Positions 47,562 to 59,228 of a stretch of DNA of 64,000 nucleotides are shown in pieces (the first letter of the stretch is position 1; the number at the start of each line of letters is the position of its first letter). A model generated the notes under the pieces. It had not been told where the DNA came from. It searched no databases and saw only the letters and a list, made by a program, of their open reading frames with translations. The position numbers and the translations under genes were made by a program. This DNA comes from Margaritifera margaritifera (lineage: Eukaryota > Mollusca > Bivalvia > Unionida > Margaritiferidae), in NCBI GenBank assembly GCA_029931535.1, contig JAQPZY010001536.1, forward strand, positions 1 to 64,000, written 5' to 3'.

Positions 47562-47982
47562 CTAAACCGCTCCATGCCACGTTTTTATAAGTGGTGGGTT
47601 CGTAAAAGTTGCGTTTCGCCTCTGCATCGGCTTTCTCATTATCCGGTATGTAAAGTGGGACGGGATCCATGCAAATTCGACTGTTTTGTTTTGGTGTTCC
47701 ATTTGTTTCAATATATATCTTGCATGGTTAACCGTACTTTGTCCACATTCTAAATTGTTGGAGGCCAATGACTGTATGAAACTGTGTGAGTCGCTAAGTT
47801 TAACTACTTTGTTAATTGGATATTTTCTGACCACGTTTAGCGTTGATAGGAGCTCAAGAAACTCGACTATGTAGATTGGACAATAGTCTGGTAATTCCCA
47901 CCCCCATCCCAATACTATGTCCAATTGTGGTATTACCATTCCTGTTGCTCTTTTGTTCGGGTCTTTAGTTTCCGATCCGCGC

Positions 47983-48013
<31 letters not shown>

Positions 48014-48179
48014 TGTTGTACGTATTTTCAATGTACGTGAGTACTGTCGCTCTAGGTCCAATTGGATCGTCTCCTTTATTTCCCAGTTGTGCGACGTTAA
48101 AATCTACTTTCTGTGTGGGGCCGATCCCATGCGTACCTGACATTAAGAAGTATTGTATGCATGGCACAGCCCTCCCCAC
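47562..48179 (-). pseudogene. LINE RNase H domain, catalytic start lost
   Basis: A 205-codon minus-strand frame. From the N-terminus it has LGNKGDDPIGPRATVL, a segment that precedes RNase H in I-superfamily LINEs, then a THTHTH/ARARAR run, then SETKDPNKRATGMVIPQ and ELPDYCPIYIVEFLELL. Further on are VVKLSDSHSFIQSL (third motif, Asp kept) and VEFAWIPSHFTYRIM (WxPSH motif). The first catalytic motif, usually Y-T-D-G-S, is replaced by translated (CA)n/(CG)n from the microsatellite at 47,978-48,016. The frame is otherwise intact. RT and endonuclease are missing beyond 48.2 kb, so the copy is 5'-truncated. RNase H would remove element RNA during target-primed insertion. Confidence 0.8.
47978..48016. 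repeat. (CG)n-(TG)n microsatellite
   Basis: About nine CG units followed by ten TG units, inside the LINE RNase H coding region. Confidence 0.96.
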
Positions 48180-48199
48180 TGGAAATGCAGGGATTTAAC

Positions 48200-49044
48200 A
48201 GCAACCTGGCTGGGCAGAGAATAGTATACACCCACTTCTAATTCCCACTACCCCATCCCGCAACAACACCATATTGGATTTACAATTACAAGTACTTGCG
48301 ATATATTTTGTATATCTACAAGATTTACCTCAACTCCAATCTTTTAAGTAGAGTCAGTACAACGATTTTACAACTAATGCCACATCAGTCAACATGTAAT
48401 AGAGAAGATAAATATGAAAGAAGACTTGAAAATGATATCCGTCTGAAAGTTTGAAGCAGACGAGTCTGTCGTCCACAATTGCAAGTGAGTATTGAGTCCG
48501 TCCTTGGCTTGGATTGACGTTTGGAACACGATATTCTTTTAACAAAGATGATGTGGTAAGCTCAATTATTCTTATGCGACTGGAGCTTCCAAAGATAAAA
48601 TATAAATCTAAATCTGAAATTTAAGACCATACCAATTTAGCTACAATGCAATTCTTGCATTGTGTTGTGTTATTTTGTTGCCGTCTAAATAAGACACCCT
48701 TTGGTTCCCAGATTCATTATCAATAACGTGTTTAAAATAGTTCTAGCTTCGAGGTGTATAAGACATGCCATCAGATAATTACCGAATTCCGATCCATTAC
48801 CAAGTTCAGTGTCATAATACTATTATTGTACCATGTAGTACCGTATTGCCCAGATCTTGAATGACCCTACTGGTAAATTGTTAAACATCGTCAAACAATC
48901 ATGTAAGACGCTAATGACTCATGTTATATATAGTGTTAAAAAGCAGTAACAAAAACTTATAAAATTATTTTTTTTACTGTAAATTTGGATCAAAACATTT
49001 ATATACTTGCTAAACATTTCTTCGTATTAAGAACTAAAGTGAGA
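48200..49044. other. non-coding stretch
   Basis: No supported features. Confidence 0.4.
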
Positions 49045-49680
49045 ATAAGATCTGCCAAGCAGATGCATGATCACCTCATTAATCTGCATGTAACCCGTTC
49101 ATTATGAACTCGTCCGATATATTATTTATATAAACTATATTCAACTTTGATTGGTTTGCTTTGGTTTGGTATTTTACAGTACATCAGTACAAGAAAGTCA
49201 TATCGTGCCGAGGCAAGTAAAGTGCCTTGCCCAGGGACTCACCATGGAAGCCGACCCGGTTGATCCGATATCAGGATTTGAACTGTCCAACAGGCTAGCA
49301 ACTGACCCACTACGACTGCATTCTAAGTTTTGATCACAATCAATCGAGAAAAATAGCTTCCAGATTAGTAACAATGTCGGCCAATCACATGCAAAATCAC
49401 CTCATTAATATGCGTGGATCTCGCTCAGTATTGAGCTCTTCGAGATCTTACTGATCTTTGGCTTTGTAACATGTTTGATCAAACTGCGATCGAAAATACG
49501 ATCTTTTGGAAAAGAGGCTCAGCCAGTCAAATGCCTGATAGACTAATTAATAGGTGTAAATCTCGCTCATAAACAAGCACTTCCGAGATCATCTTGGTAT
49601 AAACCTCTTTACCAGCTTGATCAAACTCCGTTCTGAAATATAGTTCATAAATACGGTCTCATGAGTGGTAACAAGCTATT
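49045..49680 (+). repeat. ~145-bp tandem family, interrupted by SINE
   Basis: Units are recognised by ATCACCTCATTAAT (49,070 and 49,396, weaker near 49,540), then a GATCTCGCTCA block, GAGCTCTTCGAGATC-like sequence and TTTGATCAAACT. With the SINE removed the spacing is about 140-146 bp. The array ends near 49,690 at ACGAACGACGCACGACGGAC, a GACG-rich terminus. Inverted relatives lie at 7,483-7,840. Confidence 0.65.
49152..49327 (-). mobile_element. tRNA-derived SINE, (ACCAA)n tail
   Basis: Read on the minus strand: a tRNA-related head (GTGGGTCAGTTGCTAGCCTG; degenerate B box TTCAAATCC), a conserved core CCTGGGCAAGGCACTTTA, and an ACCAAACC tail at the low-coordinate end. CTTTGAT (49,145-49,151) and TTTTGAT (49,328-49,334) are candidate target duplications. 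Confidence 0.8.
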
Positions 49681-49689
49681 TTATTGATG

Positions 49690-50071
49690 TACGAACGACG
49701 CACGACGGACGCAGGAACATACGATAAGCTCAACTGGCCTTACATCCAAGACTCAAATCACGTTATTCCAGAGCAAGAATAATAGAGACGTACAGGCGTG
49801 CTTGTTCAGTCTGACCGTGGCCACGAATCTGATGAAGAAAAAGAAAGAAAAAAGGAAAAATTGGCATGCACCAACTTTAGGTCATTCCAAGACGAAAAGC
49901 TACGGACCACAACCTCAAGACCGTCAAGGGTTATACATCCGGACTGCTAAGTTTCAATTTATATTTATAACGGATTCCGTACAACTTTCTCACATATGAT
50001 TTTCTGTGCAAATATTGTTCAGATGTGAGCCAATGAAAGGGAACTAAGGTATGCAAGTGAAGGGCATTTTT
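49690..50071. other. non-coding stretch
   Basis: Nothing supported beyond an A/G-rich run at 49,834-49,860. Confidence 0.4.
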
Positions 50072-50301
50072 GCGCACATGTGAAAAAAGAAACACACTTT
50101 GTTCGGAAATGAAAATGTATAGTGAAAAGTACGCAATAGTACTGAGTACGCAAATGAAAAACTTATAGTGAAAAGTACGCAATAGTGCTGTGTAGGCAAA
50201 TGGAAAACGTATAGTGAAATGTGCGCAAAGGTGCTGAGTACTGCAATGAAAAAGTATAGTAAAATATACGCAACAGTGCTGAGTATGGAAATGAAAAACG
50301 T
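50072..50301. repeat. 46-bp minisatellite, 4 copies plus partial
   Basis: TATAGTGAAAAGTACGCAAT starts at 50,118, 50,164, 50,210 and 50,255. Each is followed by AGT.CTGAGTA.GCAAATGAAAA. A diverged partial unit precedes them. The minus-strand frames rich in FH, CVLS and AYF are repeat artefacts. Confidence 0.9.
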
Positions 50302-51314
50302 CAAAAAACACATTTTAGAAACCACAACTCATCAGCGAAACTGGTTGAAGCGTCACTAGGTCAAAATTGGGAACACTGTAAAGCGGCAATCTGTCCACAT
50401 TTTCTGACAATTGTCAACATATATCGGACCTAAAACTCGTGCCAGAGACGGTTCTGGACAATCCCTTATCTAGTCGAAGAGAAATCTCTCCAATACTGAA
50501 ATTAATTTGGTAGATTATCCTTTCCGTAATTGTTTGCTGTTTCCCCGCCCTACACAAGATATATCCACTGTATGAAACCATATTGCTTATGTCTTTGCAG
50601 TTATATACCTTGCTGAAAAATTCTGTCCATCCTCTCTGAGACCTGTCTATGTTTCTACAACAAAACCCTTCTTTAATATTATGATAATAAAGTTCCAAAA
50701 TTTGGGAGTGCGTATTATTCGAACACTAAATAATAGCGCGGTCAAAAAGCATCTTCATGTACGTGTGATAGAAATGTGAATTAAAATTGTTAAATATTGC
50801 AAACTTTACAAAACAAATTCCCAATAATGTGATAAAACAAAATTTGAAAAAGTAAGAATTGTATCATAAGGCATATGTGGTATATATTACTGTTCAAGAA
50901 AACCTTATATTTGATCAGATGAACAACCTTGTCGGCTTGCATGTGCTGGTATTTGAGTATCTCTCAAAGTAACAGATGATTCTCTTATAGGACAGTGTTT
51001 CTCGAAGTAGCGACTCACTTGGGGAAGAACCTGGATGGACGGTTATAAAAAAAATCGTTTTTTACAAACAAAAAATTCCCCCATCACTTTCTTTTTTCAC
51101 AATCTATGTGGGTCATTGCAATCTATTTGATTATTTTTTTTTTATTTTTTTAAGTTTATTTTATTTATTCATTGATTGCGCTGTATACCATTACCCACTA
51201 TTTTTTTTTACTATTTTAAATTGTTAGTTTTGGGGGGGTTTTTTGTTTATTTGTTGTTGTGTTTTTTTTGTGGGTTTATTTTTTTTTTTTTTTTTTTTTT
51301 TAAATGCATGGATC
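50302..51314. other. non-coding stretch
   Basis: No supported gene. Poly-T and T/G-rich runs lie at 51,130-51,305. Confidence 0.4.
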
Positions 51315-52165
51315 TGATTGATGCCAATAAAATAAGAAAACCCCGTGTTTATACTGATATATTGATGTACATATAAATATTTACATGTGCCGAAATATCA
51401 CTGTAAATAATCCTAACACATGGGTGTACGCTTCGAGACGTACGATCTTGCTCTTCACTGCTAGATCATTTGCAGTCACTGAACGTTGATTTGTTGCTGG
51501 TTGCATGACTTTTCAAGGCACTTTTAACACAGTATTGGCTCTATCGTGCCGAGAAAATATGAGCTAAGAGCCTCTTTCAAGGACACACCGAGGAAGCTGA
51601 CTCTGGCTGGCTTGGGCGGGTAAAGAACCCGCGACCCTTGGACAACGAATCCGACGCTATACCAGCTGAGCCAAGATTGCAACATGTATTTCATTCAGCT
51701 GTAAGTTGAAGAAGGGCAATAATTTTTATTAAATTTGCCGGAACAAAGTGATTGATACGCGCATATTCAGAATATGACTATAAGCTGTACGAAGTATACA
51801 TAAATCCCGTTGTTAACTGCAAAACTTGTTGTATTCAAAAGATTGCATCATATATTGCATACAGTTGGGAATCGAAAAAGGGCAATAACTCTGACAAAAT
51901 TCATGGAAGCACATTGACTTGTCAATATGCTGAGCTGCAGACCATAAATATATGTACCAGTATTCACAGCTTTCCATAAAAAAAAGTTCAAGACAAGTTA
52001 AATTGCGGTCACAAGATTTTGTCATATAATTCATCCAGCTCTAGGTCAAATAGGGCAATAACTCTTGCTAAAAAAGTTATTCACCTCGACACAATGATTG
52101 GTCAATATGCGCATCTACAGATGATAATTGTGATATGTGGCTTGTACTCTTCGTGAGGATGTCAG
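51315..52165. repeat. duplicated block 1: flank, SINE, tandem units
   Basis: Collinear with 55,556-56,300. The order is a TTTATACTGATA flank, a GATCATTTGCAGTCAC junction, an inverted SINE, then GATTGCAACATGTATT and two to three units of about 160 bp. The units are marked by AGGGCAATAACT, GACAAAATTCAT, CAATATGCGCATCT and GGTCACAAGATTTTGTCATA. Confidence 0.75.
51485..51681 (-). mobile_element. tRNA-derived SINE, second family
   Basis: On the minus strand: A box TGGCTCAGCTGGTATAGC, anticodon-arm-like stretch, B box GGGTTCTTTACCC, then CTTCCTCGGTGTGTCC, a CTTAGCTC core and CGATAGAGCCAATACTGTG. It sits inside the duplicated block at the same place as the copy at 55,745. Confidence 0.8.
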
Positions 52166-53014
52166 TATTAACTACTACTACTATGCTGTAGTATCTCCAC
52201 TTCAATTGCAATTAGTAAACAATTATCAAACACACGAGCTCGATGTATACATATGAATTATGCCATGTAATAAATATTTAGTTGTTTTCTTTTTTATTAT
52301 ACACCATAGTGGACAATTACTGCAACTACTACCGCTTCTACTGCTGCTGCAATCATCACCAAGTGCTGTTACTTATAATAGCAGTAGTGATGGTAGCAGT
52401 AGTGATGGTGGTGGTAGCAGTTATCCATATGCTATTTAATACACAAAATAAATTGCTTGTCTTTCCCACGGCATAAAAGACACGCAAACTTCGAGAGAGA
52501 GTTGTGTGATAACTGTTGACTCGTTGCCAATTGCAACCTATACCCCATGACCTATCCTTCTAATTTAAATGGCAGAACTTCAGTTATCATCAAAAATGAA
52601 GTGGAGACGCTAAGGCTTATATGAATTGTTTGTTTAAATTAGTGTTACGAAGGGGGCAAATGTTTTAATATGGCATTGAAATCAAATACTCAATCCGACA
52701 CAAAACACACCCTAAGTGCACAACATGAGATTATCTTGAAGATTATGACTCAAGACGAGACGATGAGAATATAAATAACAGAGTATGAATTTTAGATCCT
52801 GTTTATTTATGGGACAAATTATAATTATATTCCATAATCCGGTTACCTTATGTCAGGCCTAAACAAGTCAGTGACATGATTCAAAGTATTACCATCCCAT
52901 CCCCCCCCCTCCCTCTCTCTCCAGATTTTATTATGAACTGCCAGAGAAGAATGAGATATCGACTGTAATTACAGTTTCCATACTGTATAAGCACACAGTC
53001 AGAATCTAATTTCT
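52166..53014. other. non-coding stretch with short triplet runs
   Basis: Degenerate GTA/GTG and ACT/GCT triplet runs occur at 52,165-52,420. No gene supported. Confidence 0.4.
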
Positions 53015-53024
53015 TTAAAATAAT

Positions 53025-53212
53025 AGAATCCGCAGTGGCTCAATGGTTAGCCTGCAGGATTCGTGAGAGAAAGGGTGAGGTTCGTATCCTACCATCGGAT
53101 GAACCTTGTTCGACTACCTTGGTGTATCCTTTGGGAACGCACTTTACTCCAATCACCTTGGCACCTAATAACCTATTTGTGTTGCTGTGCCGTAAAAACA
53201 AACCAAACCATA
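53025..53212 (+). mobile_element. tRNA-derived SINE with perfect 10-bp target duplication
   Basis: The head CCGCAGTGGCTCAATGGTTA carries an A box, GGTTCGTATCC a B box. The core reads GTATCCTTTGGGAACGCACTTT and, separately, the tail GCCGTAAAAACAAACCAAACC. TTAAAATAAT flanks it exactly at 53,015-53,024 and 53,213-53,222, which fixes both boundaries. Same family as 49,152 and 60,503. Confidence 0.9.
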
Positions 53213-53354
53213 TTAAAATAATCGATGGAAAACCACCAAGAATGAAAAATTAATGTATGATGTGGAGAGCAATAAGTACATATCAAGTCTGTGCAATTTG
53301 TTTCACAAAATACTCAAAAAAATAATAGCAGTTCCGACATATTATCACCGTACT

Positions 53355-53452
53355 GGTGCGTTGTTTTTTTTGTTTTTGTTTTGTTTCTTTTTTGTTGTTT
53401 TTGTTGTTGTTGTTGTTGTTTTTTGTTGTTGTTTTTTTTTTGGGGGGGGGGT
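53355..53452. repeat. T/G-rich low-complexity block
   Basis: Runs of T with (TTG)n, ending in a G9 stretch. It yields spurious Cys/Phe-rich frames. Confidence 0.9.
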
Positions 53453-53481
53453 GTCAAGGATCAGAAACCTTCATTACTCAA

Positions 53482-53581
53482 AATAATGAAATATAGTGTA
53501 GTTTATAATAATGAAATACAGTGTAGCTTATAATAATGAAATACAGTGTAGCTTATAATAATGAAATACAGTGTAGCTTTT
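53482..53581. repeat. 25-bp minisatellite, 4 copies
   Basis: AATAATGAAATACAGTGTAG followed by CTTAT at 53,482, 53,507, 53,532 and 53,557. Confidence 0.95.
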
Positions 53582-55230
53582 AATAATCACATTTATAGAG
53601 AAAGAAAAATGATATACAGAATATACTAATTATTATTTTGGAAATTTTACTGTACAGTATTATATTACAATTATTATTTACAAATCCCTTTATATAGTAA
53701 AATTGATAATATGAAACCATGATGGCGACTCATCGCTAACGCTTAACACTTTTATTACGCGCCTATTTAATCTTACATGGTTGATCTGAGGTTCGATACA
53801 GCTGTTCAATCCATATATCCGTATCACACTCCCGGACTCAAACTATCTGGGTGTATTCTCTGGCGTCCGCGCTTCGACATGTTCACACGCATTGAATCAA
53901 GCTTTTATAAATCCAATTCTATTCGAATTTCATTCACACTGTGAAGCTAAAAAATATTAAGAAAGCGTCAAAGAAGGGTTATGCAATAATTACATATAAT
54001 TACAAAACCACATTCGTCTTTTCTTTCCTTCTGAGTATTAGGAAAGAATTCCTTTGACATGGCTTATGAATACGTCTCGGCCTGACGGCCTCAGCATCTC
54101 GTACGCCATATTAAACTCGTTCTTTCTGCAGACTCGGGACAAAACACGCATGTAGTATTCTGTATGTACCACACACCTAACAATGTGTTGCGTCATAAAG
54201 CGGAAAACGAGTCATTTGGATATTTGGACTTGACATAGAAAAACCAGTCTGCCATTCCGAATTACCGACAAAATATTAGTAAACTATAAATTTTAGATAG
54301 AAAATATTGGGAACTATGTATGTAAGTAGATCATTCTTATTGTATTAATTTGTCAATTAGAAAACTCTGACATTTAATTGTGTCACGATCACGAGAAACG
54401 AACAAATACAAACGGAGGATATCGTGGCTAGGCACGGATTTTGAGGTAGTGTGAAGAAATATATTGAATATTCTGAAACATTTTCATCCAAAACTAATTG
54501 TACTTAAAAAGAACTTTGTTCTGATATAACTTTTCAAACTTACCAACTTTCGTTTCCATCAGTTTCCATCTACATGCTTGGTTGTATGCATGTAAAAAAT
54601 AAGTTTGAACTCATAAAGATAGATTCTTTTGCAGAGTACGGTCTTGAAAATGCTGAATCGTCGTTTTGAATATTACGTCACAAAGATAGCGTCAGGCACT
54701 ACCATAGACCAAACATTCGTGCATTATTTTCAATAAAATAAACAGTAGTAGTTGTAATAGTAAACAACACGTCAGCACAATACTGGCTACATGTTGCCGA
54801 TTCAAAGTAAACTTCTAATAATGTAAATATAAAGAACATCATTTTTTGAAGAAAAAAAAACTTTAAGGAAGATAAAGTCTTCCAAAACAACAGAAACAAA
54901 AAATGCTAAACGATATAAGTTAAAAAGTAAAGTTGTTAAAATTCTCTAAAAGGTATATAAATTAAAAGATCCGGGTAAAAATTTAAAATTCCTAAATCAT
55001 ATAGTCAAAATATGTTATATAAACCACGTACCCTCAAAAGATCAAGAAATTATCTGGTGTTGAATCATCATAAAATAAAACAAACGTAGAAAAGGCAAAA
55101 TTACGTATTAAAACATATACCAGCAGTGTTAGATCAAACATGCGACGATGCACAGCGATCACATTGAGTGGGACTATATATACAATATATTCATTGACAC
55201 AAAAATTGATAACGGCGCAAATACAAAACA
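53582..55230. other. non-coding stretch
   Basis: No supported features over about 1.6 kb. AT-rich with short frames only. Confidence 0.4.
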
Positions 55231-55268
55231 GTTTCCCAACGTTTCGAGCTAAACAAGCTCTTCGTCAG
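55231..55268 (-). ncRNA. Penelope-like / hammerhead-like hairpin signature
   Basis: On the minus strand: CTGACGA, an extra A, GAGC, a seven-base loop, GCTC, GAAAC, then GTTGGGAAAC. CTGANGA and GAAA joined by a stem II are the hammerhead core, and CTGA(N)GA..GAAACG hairpins are a known mark of Penelope-like retroelement terminal repeats. The extra A between core and stem, and no confirmed stem I or III, make activity doubtful. No Penelope RT or GIY-YIG domain is seen nearby. Confidence 0.4.
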
Positions 55269-55420
55269 GGGAAGAAACAATTTACATCCACAAAACAAAC
55301 ACTAAGAACAAAAGCCAAGAAGAATTCTTGACTTCTAGGTGTTTCAATGATGGGAAATAAACAAAGGATAAACGATAGAAGAAAGAAAGAAGACGAAATT
55401 TTAAAAAACGGTCTAAAACT

Positions 55421-55552
<132 letters not shown>

Positions 55553-55555
55553 TAA

Positions 55556-56600
55556 TAACAAAACTGTGTGTTTATACTGATAGACTGATGTATATGTGTT
55601 GCCAGAAATATTTACATATGTCAAACTATGACTAAAATTAATCCTCAACCACTGGTGTACACTTCGATTCGCAATATCGTGCGCATCGGCACCAGATATC
55701 ACATAAATCCATCCATAACTGCGAGATCATTTGCAGTCACAAGATGTTGGTTTATTGATGGTTGGTTGGCTTTTAATTGCACCTTTAACGCGTTATTGGC
55801 TATATTGTGCCGAGGAAATGGGAACTAAGTGTCTTTCGAAATAACAAAGCGAAGCGGCCTATCTGGGCTTACTTGGGTGGATACTGAACACGCGACTCTT
55901 GTAATACAGGTTCTCTGATCCACCAACTGATTCAAGATTGCAACATGTATTGCATCAGCACAACTTTTTGAGTTCAAAACATTGCGTCATATTTTGAACC
56001 CAGCTGTGATTCGAAAGAGGGCAATAACTGACAAAATTCATTGAACCACAATGAGTAATATGTTCATCTGCGGACCATAAACATAATATGCACCAGTCTT
56101 TACAGCAATCCATGAAAAATACCAAGACAAATAAAGTCTCGGTCACAAGATTTTGTCATATAATACATCCATATGCAAGTCAAGAAGAACACTGACTCTG
56201 ACAAAAAGTAAGAGTAAGTCACATCGACACAATGGGTCAATATGCGCATCTTCAGATGATGATCATGATATGTAATTTGTATAGCAACATTCCATAAAAA
56301 GATTGCCTCATATATTGTATCCAGCTGTATGTCTAACAGTGCAGTCACCTTACAAACAATGTTAAAACGTAGTGGCTCAACAATATGCGCTTCATTATGA
56401 CTATGATAAGCACCAAGTTGGACAGCAATCCTTCAAAAACCTGCGAGACTGATTGCGGTCACAAGATTGTGTCATATATTGTATCAGGCTGCGAGTCGGG
56501 ATTAAAAGCAATATAACTTACAAAAATTGTAGGAATATAATGGTTAGAAATCCATAAATTGTGCAAGACTAGCTGCAGTCACAAGGTTTCAATAATCCAA
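55556..56600. repeat. duplicated block 2: flank, SINE, tandem units
   Basis: Same order and orientation as 51,315-52,165, with at least one additional tandem unit after 56,300 (GGTCACAAGATTGTGTCATA at 56,458, GCAATCCTTCAAAAACC near 56,426). Strongly diverged, so the duplication is old. Confidence 0.75.
55745..55941 (-). mobile_element. tRNA-derived SINE, second family
   Basis: On the minus strand: TTGAATCAGTTGGTGGATCA, degenerate B box GTGTTCAGTATCC, CACTTAGTTCCCATTTCCTC core, and CAATATAGCCAATAACG. It occupies the position of the copy at 51,485. Confidence 0.75.
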
Positions 56601-57860
56601 AATAATACGTTTTAATCCTTTACATTTTCACAGACTCTGTGAAGTACTGCGGTCATGAGAACAGTAAATAATTTTCCCAATTTGAGGTATGGATGGCAGT
56701 AGTAGAGTTAGATACATGATTGGTCTACAAAGAACATCTCTGATTGATGTTTGATTGATGCTCATAGGTTCACGCCCACAAGGTCTTGATGGTTGTTTAT
56801 CCATACAAATTTAGTTTCAAGATCCACGGTAACAACAACAACACCTTCAGAAAGAAGTACAACAACACTTCGTATTCACAGACCTGAGTGGTCACAGGTT
56901 AAAAAAGTAGTTTTACAGTATCTAGCTGTTAGTCAGGCCGTGAAACTTTCGAATAACTTTAATACAATAGAATGAGAGAAATTGTCTCAATTTCAACGCT
57001 TCCTTGGTGCAATTAATCCGATGTATATTACTTAACACTGGATCATCTTACTGGTGTGTATCAATGCCAGGACTTCTGTTGGTCCTCAAACGAAATTGAG
57101 AAGGAAGCGACATTCTTCAAGAAGATACTTTCACAACATGAATGTTCAGTATGCATATGTCGTACGAATTTCTTTACAGTTACAGTTTAATTTAAGATAT
57201 TTGTCCACTATGATTTAGAAGTTCTTTTTAATGTATTTTAAGGAAAGTTTTTTCACCATTGTACGTGAAAAGATTACATGGTGTTAGATACTTATCTGTA
57301 AAACTTTCAATAAAGGAACGGTCTAGAGTTGACCCAGATATCAAACAAATTCAGACCTATTCCAGGGGTCGGATCTATGTTGTATTTCGGGTGACTGAAA
57401 GATTCAGTGGCTGGGGAAATTTGTCAAAATGTGTTGTACAACCATCAATATGTATATGCTTGGTTTGCAAAAATATTGTTGCGGTCATTGTCCGCGACCC
57501 CACCCAACCCCCACTCCACAGGATTACTCCGTTTTTCGACGCCTATGAACGCTCACTGATATACCAGCCTTGGTGTTGCTATTTCCTGCAAGCTTTGCTG
57601 AGACAAGATTGTGGGACATTTTTGAATGGTAAATAGGTGAAAATATATTTCATTGTCTTTTTGATCTATGTTTCTTCTCGCTTTCGCTGTACAAAACTAT
57701 TTGTGTGCAGTGTAGAGAGATCATGGGATCGTATAACCAGTGCTTACCTGATCTCTGTCATTTTAGTTCTAATTTGCCGAGCTTCGAAATTAATTACTTC
57801 GAAATTACTTTATCAAGGGTTAAATGAAAAGAAGTGTTGGTATTGGTGTAAACAGTTAGT

Positions 57861-57862
<2 letters not shown>
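56601..57862. other. unassigned stretch with one 125-codon frame
   Basis: A plus-strand frame at 57,259-57,636 has no repeats and ordinary composition, but no motif I recognise. At this base composition one or two such frames are expected in 64 kb by chance. A phrase QFQRFLGAIN (about 56,980-57,010) recalls a Gypsy RT-RNase H connection segment, but nothing around it supports that. Confidence 0.3.

Positions 57863-57920
<58 letters not shown>
57863..57920. repeat. (TA)n microsatellite
   Basis: About 29 TA units. Confidence 0.97.
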
Positions 57921-57924
<4 letters not shown>

Positions 57925-58348
57925 AATTTATCTATAAGGGACACGTAAGGAACATTACATATTGTTCATGCTTATGCAAGTCTCACATATAGAGAAAATT
58001 CCAAATGTCCACCAAATTTTAATGTGTACTGAAAAATATGCACTTGATTTTGTCTTTCAAGAATACTAATAGACTGTTCTGACAAGATTTTGTGTTACGT
58101 AGACACCTATGGTATAACTTATTCGGTTGAATTTTGAAAAGGGAGATAATCCATATCCGTGATTGGATGCACTGCATAAATCTTCTTCTCATACTTTTAG
58201 AGTTATTAGTCTGTTGTATGATACAATATCCTTTAAATACGCTGAGCAGAAATAAATGTCATCTGTCCGTGTTAGGCACGTGTCCTTAATGTAAAGGACA
58301 ATTATATAGAGATTTTCATTAGCGATGCCTACAAGTTTTCTTTATAGA
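57921..58348. other. non-coding stretch
   Basis: No supported features. Confidence 0.4.
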
Positions 58349-58650
58349 GGGGAGCCGCTTTAACTCAGCTGGTGGAGCTTCAGACTCGTAATCCAAGGGT
58401 CGAAGGGTTCGATACCCGCCCCGGCCACCATAGGTCGGCTGCCTCGGTATGTAAGGCACTTAGCTGCCATTTGCTCGATATGATATAGCCAATAGTGTGC
58501 CCAAAGTTCCGTTAAAAACCACCCTTCGTTAATATACGGGGTTTGTCCTCGGGAAAGGCACTTAGCTGCCATTTGCTCGGTATGATATAGCCAATAATGT
58601 GCCAAAATGTTCCTTTAAAAACCACCCTTCCTTAATATACGGGGTTTGTA
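58349..58650 (+). mobile_element. tRNA-derived SINE with duplicated body
   Basis: A box TAACTCAGCTGGTGGAGC and B box GGGTTCGATACCC are well kept. The body (GGCACTTAGCTGCCATTTGC, CGATATGATATAGCCAATA, then TTAAAAACCACCCTTC and ATACGGGGTTTGT) is present twice, about 105 bp apart (from 58,456 and 58,557). The second copy may be a variant with an internal tandem duplication. Confidence 0.85.
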
Positions 58651-58881
58651 ATATTCAAGGTAATGTAAAGAATATGTTATGCAGACAAGACAATGGCACC
58701 ACAGTCCAGCTCAAGATCATTAGTTCTTCTGCAGACTGTGATTAATTCTTTATGCATCGATAGCTGCTGTATTCCTTCCAGATTGAGAGACTACAGTATA
58801 GATGCATAGTTTGCCACATATTGCACTCACAGAGAGCAAAATGAAATTGCCACATCAAAAACGAGCCAGGTTATGACAAAA

Positions 58882-58888
<7 letters not shown>
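58651..58888. other. short non-coding stretch
   Basis: Nothing supported. Confidence 0.4.

Positions 58889-58973
<85 letters not shown>
58889..58973. repeat. (TA)n microsatellite
   Basis: About 42 TA units, adjoining a SINE fragment. Confidence 0.97.
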
Positions 58974-58976
<3 letters not shown>

Positions 58977-59150
58977 TCACGCATGTCACCTCTGTCCTCG
59001 TGGGTTCGATTCTCGGCTCGATCAACGTGATCATGGGAGAAAGCTTGCCAGTAGCTTCCAGTCGGTAGGTGGTTCTTCCTCCACCAAATATGCTGGCCGC
59101 CATGTATAGCCTATCATGTGCTTAGAAATGGCGTTAAAAACCCATCAAAC
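58974..59150 (+). mobile_element. SINE fragment lacking its A-box half
   Basis: Begins after the TA run with TCACTCACGCATGTCACC, B box GTGGGTTCGATTCTCGG, then GTGGTTCTTCCTCCACC, CCATGTATAGCCTATCATGT and GCGTTAAAAACCC. Related in layout to the 58,349 copy. The 5' tRNA half is replaced by the microsatellite. Confidence 0.65.
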
Positions 59151-59228
59151 CTAAGGTATCAACCCGGGTATACCTTAAAATGTTGGCAGATTATGGTGAC
59201 TCAATCGAAACTTTTAGTACGATTCTAC

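Noticed and set aside
49931..50325. 126-codon minus-strand frame rich in Phe, His and Cys
   Set aside because: Produced by the 46-bp minisatellite.
56793..57010. QFQRFLGAIN phrase as a Gypsy RT-RNase H segment
   Set aside because: The match is short, the neighbouring residues do not fit the family and no other pol motif lies nearby.
57259..57636. 125-codon plus-strand frame as a gene
   Set aside because: No motif, no partner exons, and one or two frames of this length are expected by chance at this base composition.
58349..58430. Possible functional tRNA gene (good A and B boxes)
   Set aside because: The cloverleaf is incomplete and the sequence continues into a SINE body shared with other copies.
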